The notes under the pieces: generated by a model | Databases searched by the model: none | Told to the model about the DNA's origin: nothing | What the model saw: only the letters and a program-made list of their open reading frames with translations | NCBI RefSeq assembly: GCF_024228315.1 | Contig: NZ_CP100454.1 | Span: 248,001 to 312,000, forward strand | Source of the DNA: Halomarina pelagica | GTDB lineage: Archaea; Halobacteriota; Halobacteria; Halobacteriales; Haloarculaceae | DNA: 64,000 nucleotides | Direction of reading: 5' to 3' | Part shown: positions 57,069-63,857 of the stretch, one piece after another | Numbering within the stretch: position 1 is the stretch's first letter | Layout of the letters: each line of letters opens with the position of its first letter | Position numbers and translations under genes: made by a program

Positions 57069-57371
57069 TGGCGAGCGTATCACACGAAGACGCCGAACCA
57101 GCCACAGATCGCATCCGTCAGAACTCATCGGCAACGAACCTCAAAGACTCAAGCACGCTGACGACCGCCACCCCGTCATCGCACAGGCGATCGACGCTGT
57201 GAACCACACGGCGGTAGGCCATCACGTGAACGTGGTCATGGACGCGATCACGGCCATCCCGGTGAGTTCCCGTTTCAGACGCTCACTGACGAATTTGGTG
57301 ACGACCTCGAGTACGAACACATCGAACAGTGTGGTTGTGGTGGACACGTAACTCGAGTCTACGTCGAGTAG
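57069..57371 (+). pseudogene. CGCGG-family rSAM-modified RiPP precursor, frameshifted
   Basis: From ATG at 57069 (MASVSHEDAEPATDRIRQ) the frame drifts. A second frame reads RLKHADDRHPVIAQAIDAVN and TAVGHHVNVV; a third reads HGHPGEFPFQTLTDEFGDDL and YEHIEQCGCGGHVTRVYVE up to TAG at 57369-57371. The core C-G-C-G-G-H motif near the end is the modification site of the CGCGG group of radical-SAM-modified peptides. The total length (303 nt) is a multiple of three, so two compensating frameshifts fit. A box lies 37 nt upstream. No radical SAM gene is in the window. Confidence 0.65.
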
Positions 57372-57451
57372 CTCACAATTGACTAGAGGACTACTCGTGA
57401 AATCGATGGGATCATCTATCGATGCATCCTGTCCATTACAGCTGCTGCCTG

Positions 57452-57886
57452 CTATTCAGCAGTCCGAGGTCTGAGCGGGACCGTAATAACGTGAACCGGT
57501 GCCGCTCGAACGACGCGTTCGGTGACGCTGCCGAGGTGAACCAGCCGGTCAATACCAGTCCGCCCATGGGTCCCCATCACGACGAGATCGATATCATACG
57601 CCACGATTGCGCCGAGAATTTCCTCGTGAGGGATTCCAGTTCGCAAATGCTTCTCGATGGGAATGCCCTGTTCAGCCCCCAATTTTCCGACCCAATCTAA
57701 TGCCTGTTCGGCCTCGGATTCAGCCTCTTCAACCACGGGATCATAGTCGGTAGCGACGAACCGTCTATCAATCACATACAGGGCATGTACTACCGAATCG
57801 AATCGCTGTGCAATCTTCAACCCGACTTCAATCGCCTCCGCTGCGCCTTCGCTCCCGTCCGTCGGAAGCAGCAGATTTGAATACAT
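57452..57886 (-). CDS. Universal stress protein (UspA)
   Basis: A 144-residue UspA protein starting MYSNLLLPTDGSEGAAEAIE. The nucleotide site shows VVMGTHGRTGIDRLVHLGSV, TERVVRAAPVHVITV near the end (G-x2-G-x9-G(S/T) pattern, about 107-135). It binds ATP and is linked to stress survival. A CGAACATAT half box lies 58 nt upstream. Confidence 0.9.
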   Translation of the reverse strand: MYSNLLLPTDGSEGAAEAIEVGLKIAQRFDSVVHALYVIDRRFVATDYDPVVEEAESEAEQALDWVGKLGAEQGIPIEKHLRTGIPHEEILGAIVAYDIDLVVMGTHGRTGIDRLVHLGSVTERVVRAAPVHVITVPLRPRTAE

Positions 57887-57944
57887 GTCAGCGGGTTCTA
57901 TCGCTGGACGACATAACCGTATTGTTCAACTACTGACACATCCT

Positions 57945-57958
57945 CCGAACATATCCAA
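57945..57958. promoter_or_regulatory. CCGAACATATCCAA half box
   Basis: Left half matches the consensus exactly; right half has diverged. It lies between the divergent UspA and FMN-binding-like genes. Confidence 0.5.
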
Positions 57959-58032
57959 CTAAATGATTCAGGCAAAGTTCAATCCGGGAATGAGAGAACA
58001 GCTACTTTGTGCCTCATGACGTGTCGTTCTGC

Positions 58033-58464
58033 ATGAAGCACGTTGAATATGTGTACACGACCGGGATGGACGAACTGGACCTTGAAGAGCACCTGCGAAC
58101 CGGTGAACACGGTGTCCTTGCTCTCGCCGACAATGATGATGCGTACGCAGTTCCGTTGAGCTACAACTACGACGGAAACCAGTTCCTCTTCCGGGTGAGT
58201 GGTCACGACGACAATGCTGAAAAGAGACGGTTTCTCGAAACGACGGACACTGCGACATTCGTGTGTTACGAGGCGTCAACGACAGAATCGTGGAGCATCC
58301 ACGTTCGTGGGCCAGTACGCCAGTGGGACGGAGATATCGACGAGACGACGCTCAACGAATGGTTTGAACCGTTTCGGCTGTTCGACGAGACGGTCGAATC
58401 CGTCGAATTCATCCTGTACGAACTCCAGATGGAGTCAGTTATCGGTCGGAAAACGGTTGAATAA
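58033..58464 (+). CDS. Pyridoxamine 5'-phosphate oxidase-like FMN-binding protein
   Basis: A 143-residue protein starting MKHVEYVYTTGMDELDLEEH. The split-barrel pattern is seen in HGVLALADNDDAYAVPLSYN, LFRVSGHDDNAEKRRFLETT, TATFVCYEASTTESWSIHVR and a final ELQMESVIGRKTVE. Members bind FMN or F420 as NO- or oxygen-responsive flavoproteins. Start at 58033 was chosen because the preceding eight residues are not family-like. Confidence 0.8.
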   Translation: MKHVEYVYTTGMDELDLEEHLRTGEHGVLALADNDDAYAVPLSYNYDGNQFLFRVSGHDDNAEKRRFLETTDTATFVCYEASTTESWSIHVRGPVRQWDGDIDETTLNEWFEPFRLFDETVESVEFILYELQMESVIGRKTVE

Positions 58465-58566
58465 TTCCACTCTGTTCACTGAATCGGTAGACTCCGTAGC
58501 AGTCACTTTTACTGTCAAGGCTGCATTTCTTCATCTCTCCTTTATCGAATCCTCGAAGAGAGGGTC

Positions 58567-58580
58567 CCGAACACATTCGG
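58567..58580. promoter_or_regulatory. CCGAACACATTCGG box
   Basis: Perfect at 13 of 14 positions; ends 37 nt before the ATG at 58618. The leader after it (GGGAATT...CTATGGTGAGCGTATC) resembles the leader of the CGCGG remnant at 57069. Confidence 0.65.
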
Positions 58581-58617
58581 GAATTGACTTTCCCTCGCAG
58601 ATCTCGAAGCTGACTCT

Positions 58618-58686
58618 ATGGTGAGCGTATCGCAGTACGATCTAATCTTGGAATCCGACGAACAATCTAGTGGCCATGTTGCGTGA
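58618..58686 (+). pseudogene. Mini-ORF with a RiPP-like leader, probable remnant
   Basis: A 22-codon frame starting MVSVSQYDLILESDEQSSGH and ending at TGA (58684-58686). Its start region (ATGGTGAGCGTATCGCA) parallels ATGGCGAGCGTATCACA of the CGCGG remnant at 57069, and both lie 37 nt behind a box. The continuation in other frames is not recognisable. Either a decayed duplicate of the RiPP precursor 5' end or a short leader peptide of the gene at 58747. Confidence 0.35.
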
Positions 58687-58746
58687 CGTGGCCAATGACC
58701 CCGACCAAACGTCCACGAGACGAGACACCTCAACCGCAGGTTAAAT

Positions 58747-59055
58747 ATGGATACGTCCTCACCTTACCCACCATCCATAGTGCTCTCGAACCCTGACGAC
58801 GAAGATCCTGAAGCGGTTCGCCGAGCGATTCATCGTCGTAGTGAAAAGCTGAAACAGCAGGAGTTAGAGCGAGCGTTCAACAGGCTTACCGCACGGAGTG
58901 ACCTCACGCAGGAACAGAAAGAAATCCTTACGCAAATGGCATCAGAAATCGTCGACGGTATCTTGGCTACGCCGGATTCGATGCTGGAATGCGCATCAGA
59001 GTCCGACGGTATCTCGGTGCAGACGGCGATCGAACTCTTTGATCCTAATCGATAA
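58747..59055 (+). CDS. Stand-alone protein resembling the glutamyl-tRNA reductase dimerisation domain
   Basis: A 102-residue helical protein: EAVRRAIHRRSEKLKQQELE, RAFNRLTARSDLTQEQKEIL, TQMASEIVDGILATPDSMLE and TAIELFDPNR. The order RRxEEIRxxELERALxxL...LTxxQxE...LVxxLLxxPxxxL...ALELFDP is that of the C-terminal helical dimerisation domain of HemA. The catalytic and NADPH domains of HemA are missing, so it is not an enzyme on its own. It could bind HemA or regulate haem or siroheme synthesis, as needed for anaerobic respiration. The family match is by eye. Confidence 0.6.
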   Translation: MDTSSPYPPSIVLSNPDDEDPEAVRRAIHRRSEKLKQQELERAFNRLTARSDLTQEQKEILTQMASEIVDGILATPDSMLECASESDGISVQTAIELFDPNR

Positions 59056-59091
59056 TCACTCCATAGGGCGGATATTCCACTAGGAGAAAGC

Positions 59092-59970
59092 ATGTACGAC
59101 AACGTACTCATTCCGACGGACGGTAGTGACGGAGCGACAGTCGCGTTCGATCACGTACTCGAGATCGCTGACACACATGATGCGACGGTTCACATCCTCA
59201 ACGTGGCAGATACGACTCGGGACAGCGTCATCCAGATACAGGGCAACGTCGTCGACGCGCTCGAAACAGCGGGTGAAGAAATCGTTCGTGACGCCGCTAC
59301 CCGCGCTCAACAGCGTGGGATTTCCACGAAAACTGACGTTCTACAAGGAGAGCCCTATAGCACGATCATCGACTACGCCGAGTCACGCGATATCGATCTC
59401 ATCGTTATGCCGACCCACGGACGTCGGGGGCTTGAACGATTCCTGCTCGGCAGCACTACCGAACGTGTTGTTAGGCGGGCAGAGGTCCCCGTGCTTACGA
59501 TTCGCTTGGGCGACGACGTCAGGGTTACGTACCCGTATCAGACGGTGTTGCTACCGACCGATGGAAGTGACTGTGCGAGGGGAGCACTCGAAACAGGAGC
59601 TAATGTGGCGAAAGCGGACGGAGCCACACTCCAACTTCTGTCCGTCGTCGATGTCACGAGTTTCGGGGCGGATGTTCACATCCAGATGCAGGTCGAGTCC
59701 TTCGAAGAGCGTGCGAACGATATCATCAAGGAGGCAACCGAAATCGCAGAGGATACTGGCGTCGAATCCGTTGCTGGCTCAGTCGAACTTGGCACATCGA
59801 TTCATCGTACGATCCTCTCGTATATCGAGGATACCGATGCCGATCTCGTCGTCGTCGGGACCCATGGGCGAACTGGGTTCGAACGGTACATGCTTGGAAG
59901 TGTTACCGAGAAACTCGTACGAACGTCACCCGTTCCCGTGTTGACCGTTCGAACGCCGAAACCAAAGTAA
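59092..59970 (+). CDS. Tandem universal stress protein (two UspA domains)
   Basis: A 292-residue protein with two UspA domains: residues about 1-143 (MYDNVLIPTDGSDGATVAFD, VMPTHGRRGLERFLLGSTTE) and about 150-290 (YQTVLLPTDGSDCARGALET, VVGTHGRTGFERYMLGSVTE, LVRTSPVPVLTVR). Both ATP-binding G-x2-G-x9-G(S/T) loops are intact. It follows the HemA-like gene by 36 nt and could be co-transcribed. Stress-related. Confidence 0.92.
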   Translation: MYDNVLIPTDGSDGATVAFDHVLEIADTHDATVHILNVADTTRDSVIQIQGNVVDALETAGEEIVRDAATRAQQRGISTKTDVLQGEPYSTIIDYAESRDIDLIVMPTHGRRGLERFLLGSTTERVVRRAEVPVLTIRLGDDVRVTYPYQTVLLPTDGSDCARGALETGANVAKADGATLQLLSVVDVTSFGADVHIQMQVESFEERANDIIKEATEIAEDTGVESVAGSVELGTSIHRTILSYIEDTDADLVVVGTHGRTGFERYMLGSVTEKLVRTSPVPVLTVRTPKPK

Positions 59971-60045
59971 TGTACGTGCCGTAGAACTCATCCGAGTATC
60001 GAGTGACCTGTCTCTTTCTGTTTGCAAACGACGAATCCAGCGCAT

Positions 60046-60076
60046 CTAGAATCCTGGATGTTCTAGGCCAGGATTC
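60046..60076. terminator. Competing hairpins between convergent genes
   Basis: GAATCCTGG (60049-60057) pairs with CCAGGATTC (60068-60076), 10-nt spacer. The alternative pair CTAGAA (60046-60051) with TTCTAG (60061-60066) would exclude it. It lies between the convergent ends of the UspA (59970) and TFB (60165) genes; TCCGTTTTAATTC lies further along. Inferred transcription end or an RNA switch-like fold; the termination role is not shown. Confidence 0.4.
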
Positions 60077-60164
60077 GGCGGAGTCGATCGACGCATTTCA
60101 AAAGCGATTCGAGAATTGATCTGTTCTCCGTTTTAATTCTCTGAAATTACCTGCCACCGAGTTT

Positions 60165-61136
60165 TCAATGAACACCGAGGGCCTCGATCTGTTCCTGATA
60201 CCGATTTCGAATTGTAACCTCCGTCACCTGAGCAACAGTGGCTACCTCGCTCTGTGTTCGTTTCTCATTACACAACAGCGAGGCTGCATAGAGAGCGGCC
60301 GCGGCAAAGCCAGTCGGCGATTTCCCGGAGAGCAATCCCTTCTTAGCCGAGACATCGATGATTTCTCGTGCTTTTACTTCGACCTCTTCGCTGACCCCGA
60401 GTTCGGAAGCAAATCGTGGCAGATACTGTTTCGGATCAACGGGTTTCATTTCGAGTCCGAGTTCCTGTGCGAGATAGCGATAGGTACGGCTAATTTCTTT
60501 ATACGGGACACGGGATACCTCAGCTACTTCATCGAGACTCCGTGGAATGTCTTCCAGGCGGCACGCTGCATAGAGAGCGGCCGTCGAGACGCCTTCGATC
60601 GAGCGCCCCCGGATGAGGTCCTCGCTGAGCGCACGCCGATAGGTGACGCTCGCAACTTCTCGAACCGAGCGTGGGACGCCCAGCGCGCTCGCCATTCGGT
60701 CCATTTCTGAGAGCGCGAACTGAAGATTTCGCTCGCCGGCGTCCTTCGTGCGGATCCGCTCTTGCCACGTCCGTAAGCGGTGCATCTGACTCTTCTTCTC
60801 TGAGGAGATCGTGTGGCCATAGGCGTCCTTATTTTTCCAATCAATCGTCGTTGTAAGTCCACGATCATGTAGCGTGTTCGTCGTCGGTGCCCCAACACGC
60901 GACTTACGGTCGCGCTCTCCCTGATTGAACGCCCGCCACTCCGGTCCACGATCCACCGTCTGCTCACCAACCACGAGACCACAATCTTCACAAACGAGTT
61001 CCCCCTGATCAGCATGGAAGACGAGTACAGCAGAACTACACTCTGGACAGGTATCTGTGCGGGTTTCCTCGTCCACTGACTCGTCTCTTTCATAGGCCTT
61101 TTCTGGCTGCCGAGACACGCGCTTCATACGATCCAT
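60165..61136 (-). CDS. tfb: Transcription initiation factor TFB
   Basis: A 323-residue TFB. An N-terminal zinc ribbon at about 28-52 (CPECSSAVLVFHADQGELVC, CEDCG), the B-finger (GPEWRAFNQGERDRKSRVGA), then two cyclin repeats (about 118-205 and 215-310) with ASVTYRRALSEDLIRGRSIE, AALYAACRLEDIPRSLDEVA and AAALYAASLLCNEKRTQSEV. The C-terminal helix TVAQVTEVTIRNRYQEQIEA binds the BRE. Haloarchaea carry several TFBs; this one is in an accessory, stress-type neighbourhood and may serve a specialised promoter set. Confidence 0.95.
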   Translation of the reverse strand: MDRMKRVSRQPEKAYERDESVDEETRTDTCPECSSAVLVFHADQGELVCEDCGLVVGEQTVDRGPEWRAFNQGERDRKSRVGAPTTNTLHDRGLTTTIDWKNKDAYGHTISSEKKSQMHRLRTWQERIRTKDAGERNLQFALSEMDRMASALGVPRSVREVASVTYRRALSEDLIRGRSIEGVSTAALYAACRLEDIPRSLDEVAEVSRVPYKEISRTYRYLAQELGLEMKPVDPKQYLPRFASELGVSEEVEVKAREIIDVSAKKGLLSGKSPTGFAAAALYAASLLCNEKRTQSEVATVAQVTEVTIRNRYQEQIEALGVH

Positions 61137-61152
61137 TTTCTTAGTGGTATTA

Positions 61153-61478
61153 TCAAGGCTCGGGCGAGGGCATCAACCGGCACTCCAAACGGTATTGGTG
61201 GCGTGATTCCGTCTTCGGTGAGATCTGTGGGTCGGGAGCGAATGGATCATCGTGTACGGTGAGCGTACGTAGTCGTGAAGCGCCACGGCAGATGTCCTTT
61301 GCGTACCACGCAAACAATTTTGTCGTCTCTTCGTAGGCGATTTGAGCAGTGGAAGCGGACACGCTTCCAACGTGGTGGAGCGTATCGGCCTCACGCTCTC
61401 GAACGAACACTTCCCACCGGTTTCGATAGTATTACGTGGATACTCACTGACGCGATACTGGTCCGGTTTTTCCACCAT
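61153..61478 (-). pseudogene. Htur_1727-family rSAM-partnered candidate RiPP, frameshifted
   Basis: ATG at 61478 opens MVEKPDQYRVSEYPRNTIET. Near 61415 the sense moves to the next frame as WEVFVREREADTLHHVGSVS, then ASTAQIAYEETTKLFAWYAK, and ends at the stop at 61153. The WEVFVRExExDxLxHVGSVxA and LFAWYAxD phrases are those of the Htur_1727 family of small candidate RiPPs that occur next to a radical SAM gene. Length 326 nt = 3n+2, which needs one frameshift. It lies right behind the TFB gene on the same strand. No radical SAM gene is present in the window. Confidence 0.65.
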
Positions 61479-61520
61479 AGAGGATGTGTGGAAGATGGCC
61501 CGAACACCCTTCTCCCGATG

Positions 61521-62054
61521 ATGTTCGGTCGAGAAGCTACAGGATTGCCGCGATATCTTCAACGCGTGGTGTCTGATCTGATGACTGCGACGCTTACAGT
61601 CGGGATACTAACGGTGAGTCTCGGCTTCTATCTCTACGGGTCATGGCTCATCATTACTGCATCACCCGTGACATGGACGATTCTCCGCCGACATCTCTGG
61701 TACATTTCCATCGGGTTGGCCCTTACGACTATTCCGCTACTCAGCTGGATGCTGCCTCGATTATTCTTTCGATTCGGAGGAATCCTCACTGTCCATGGGT
61801 TTCTTGGCCTCCAGGCGTACGCCTTTCTCCTGTTCGCAGTCTGTGGAATCGTCCCGATCGTTCAAGCGAAGTGGCGTCACGATCTATACGCCGAATCCAG
61901 CTCGGAAGTGGCGTTAGACGACCTGCACGAGAATATGAGTGCGTGGCGGCTCCGACTGCGCATCGGAGTCGTTGGATACCTCTTGTTTTGGTTTCTCTCG
62001 TACATTCTCGGTCTTGCGTACTACATTAACCGGTATCTGCTTTGGCGGTTGTAG
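61521..62054 (+). CDS. DUF7321-like membrane protein
   Basis: A 177-residue protein with four or five membrane helices: LQRVVSDLMTATLTVGILTV, SLGFYLYGSWLIITASPVTW, LWYISIGLALTTIPLLSWML, FLGLQAYAFLLFAVCGIVPI, and RIGVVGYLLFWFLSYILGLA near the end. Loop FRFGGILTVHGFLGLQAYAF contains a conserved-looking His. It resembles the haloarchaeal family I know as DUF7321. Starts at 61518 or 61521; the long upstream extension is Arg-rich and overlaps the RiPP remnant, so it is not used. Confidence 0.65.
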   Translation: MFGREATGLPRYLQRVVSDLMTATLTVGILTVSLGFYLYGSWLIITASPVTWTILRRHLWYISIGLALTTIPLLSWMLPRLFFRFGGILTVHGFLGLQAYAFLLFAVCGIVPIVQAKWRHDLYAESSSEVALDDLHENMSAWRLRLRIGVVGYLLFWFLSYILGLAYYINRYLLWRL

Positions 62055-62148
62055 CCGTCAAACTATCACTCAGAGCAGCCGACCTGACCTCAGACCCCGG
62101 TTTCGTGGGAAGCTGAGCGTACACCTCACATTAAACGGCAGAGGCCGT

Positions 62149-62478
62149 TCAGTCCTCGGTCCAGTACATGATATTCTCTTTTTCGATCCCACAGTTCGGA
62201 CAGCTATCCGGGAACCCCTCGTCGATCTCACCCATCTCGCCACAGTTGGTACACCGCCACATAAGCTCGGCCTCGCCGAATCCGTGCCCCGAACGGGCGT
62301 GTTCAATGCTCAGACGCTCCACTCCCTCTCGCGTCGAAACGAAGAATCCAGCCTCGGCGATACCTCGGGCCTCCCCGAGAACCTCTCCATCGCTATTGTA
62401 GACGGTCTCTCCCAGTCTGACCGCCACTGTTTGTTGCTGACTCTCCTCATCTTCGGGTGTTTCACCGTGACCACTCAT
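62149..62478 (-). CDS. DUF7130-like rubredoxin-type zinc protein
   Basis: A 109-residue protein starting MSGHGETPEDEESQQQTVAV. Residues about 20-60 form a strand-rich domain (VRLGETVYNSDGEVLGEARG, FFVSTREGVERLSIEHARSG). Residues about 75-100 are rubredoxin-like: MWRCTNCGEMGEIDEG, PDSCPNCG, with CxxC...CPxC metal ligands. It matches the haloarchaeal family I know as DUF7130, probably a metal-binding electron-transfer or regulatory protein. Start at 62478 excludes ten unlike residues. Confidence 0.75.
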   Translation of the reverse strand: MSGHGETPEDEESQQQTVAVRLGETVYNSDGEVLGEARGIAEAGFFVSTREGVERLSIEHARSGHGFGEAELMWRCTNCGEMGEIDEGFPDSCPNCGIEKENIMYWTED

Positions 62479-62640
62479 ACCGTGTGATTCGGACACGAGA
62501 CCTTTCAAGGCTTCTACCTGCTAGAATTCGGTTTCGGATAAGCCAGCAGTGTTTCGTAAGAGATCAACTACTGATAGAGCCTCCAACAGCGGAATCGGAG
62601 AGGATAGGTTGGAGTTAGTTCATCACTCATAGTTCTCAAC

Positions 62641-62654
62641 ACGAATATGTTCGT
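62641..62654. promoter_or_regulatory. ACGAATATGTTCGT box-like palindrome
   Basis: A perfect ACGAA/TTCGT palindrome, similar but not identical to the consensus, 70 nt before the tandem halocyanin ATG. Likely regulatory, weaker match. Confidence 0.5.
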
Positions 62655-62724
62655 ACTGATTCCCGTCTTATAGGAAACAGCTCAGCCTGCTATATCTGCT
62701 GTATTCGTAGGATTACCTGTAACC

Positions 62725-63750
62725 ATGACTACGCGACAACCAGCAATGAGTCAGGGTGTTTCACGGCGGGCAGTACTTCGCGGCGCCGCAGGAGCAGCGA
62801 CGACCGCGGTTGTTCTCAATGCTGCAGCGCCTGTCGCGGCGCAGACAGGCACCGAACCTGATTACGGTGGCTGGTTCGAGAACGTGGACAACTACGACGG
62901 TACGATCGACAAAACCGGCCAGAAACGGGTTACCATCACGGTTGGTGCTGAGGGCAACGGCGGGAGCTTCGCGTTTAATCCTGCCGCCGTCCGCGTTGAT
63001 CCTGGGACGACGATCGTCTGGGAGTGGACTGGAAAGGGTGGCGTCCACAACGTCGTTGACGAGGCCGGCGCCTTCGAGAGTGAGATGGTCGGTGAGGCCG
63101 GGCACACGTTCGAGTACACGGTCGAATCTAATGGCATCATCAAGTACGCCTGTCAGCCGCACAAAACGATGGGGATGAAGGGTGCGATCGTGGTCGGAAA
63201 TCCTGCCGGTGCTGGTGGAGGTGGGAACACACCAGCAGGTGAGGTAGCTGAACCAGACTACGGTGAGTGGTTCAACAACGTGAGTAACTACGAGAAAACG
63301 GTGGATAAGACCGGACAGCAGGAAGTGACAATCACCGTCGGTGCAGAGGGGAACAACGGGAGTTTCGCCTTCGATCCGCCCGCAGTCCGGATCGATCCTG
63401 GAACGACCATCGTCTGGGAGTGGTCCGGAAACGGCGGCGCCCACAACGTCGCAGCGGAAGACGGGAGCTTCGAGAGTGAAATGACTGGCGATGCAGGATT
63501 CACATTCGAACAAACGTTCGAGGAGACGGGAATCGTAAAATACGCTTGCGTTCCGCACAAGACGATGGGGATGAAAGGTGCCGTCGTCGTAGGCGGATCA
63601 CAAGCAGATGGAGCAGCAAACACGAGTTCTGATACCGGTGAGATCCTCGCCATCGGTGGCGGTCTCGGACTCGTCGGTGTGCTGATGGCGATGTTCGTGT
63701 TCGGAACGCGCAGTAAATCACGCAGGTCGACGCAGAAATCTAATCGCTAG
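62725..63750 (+). CDS. Tandem halocyanin with Tat signal and C-terminal membrane anchor
   Basis: A 341-residue protein with two blue-copper domains. The N-terminus (SRRAVLRGAAGAATTAVVLN) is a Tat-type signal ending near AAPVAAQ. Domain 1 (about 45-155) has copper ligands His in GGVHNVV (about 109) and Cys, His, Met in YACQPHKTMGMKG. Domain 2 (about 175-290) repeats them in GGAHNVA and YACVPHKTMGMKG. A Gly-rich linker (about 157-170) lies between. The C-terminal helix ILAIGGGLGLVGVLMAMFVF followed by basic residues anchors the protein. It may carry electrons from the membrane to a nitrite or nitric-oxide reductase. A box-like palindrome lies 70 nt upstream. Confidence 0.93.
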   Translation: MTTRQPAMSQGVSRRAVLRGAAGAATTAVVLNAAAPVAAQTGTEPDYGGWFENVDNYDGTIDKTGQKRVTITVGAEGNGGSFAFNPAAVRVDPGTTIVWEWTGKGGVHNVVDEAGAFESEMVGEAGHTFEYTVESNGIIKYACQPHKTMGMKGAIVVGNPAGAGGGGNTPAGEVAEPDYGEWFNNVSNYEKTVDKTGQQEVTITVGAEGNNGSFAFDPPAVRIDPGTTIVWEWSGNGGAHNVAAEDGSFESEMTGDAGFTFEQTFEETGIVKYACVPHKTMGMKGAVVVGGSQADGAANTSSDTGEILAIGGGLGLVGVLMAMFVFGTRSKSRRSTQKSNR

Positions 63751-63820
63751 GACATTACGTCCTCTTGGTCAGACTCTCCGGTCTGTATGATACTCAGACT
63801 TCTGGTTTGTCTCAATTCTT

Positions 63821-63834
63821 CCGAACATATTCGG
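63821..63834. promoter_or_regulatory. CCGAACATATTCGG box
   Basis: Perfect box after the tandem halocyanin gene, 23 nt before a potential ATG at 63858 that runs off the window. Confidence 0.65.
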
Positions 63835-63857
63835 ATAGAGAGGTCATAAACTGCAGG

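Noticed and set aside
61275..61520. N-terminal extension of the DUF7321-like gene
   Set aside because: It is the complement of the Htur_1727-like remnant, Arg-rich and not membrane-like; the real start is near 61521.
61514..61527. CCGATGATGTTCGG as a further regulon box
   Set aside because: Only the outer bases match the consensus, and it overlaps the start codon of the DUF7321-like gene, unlike the other sites.
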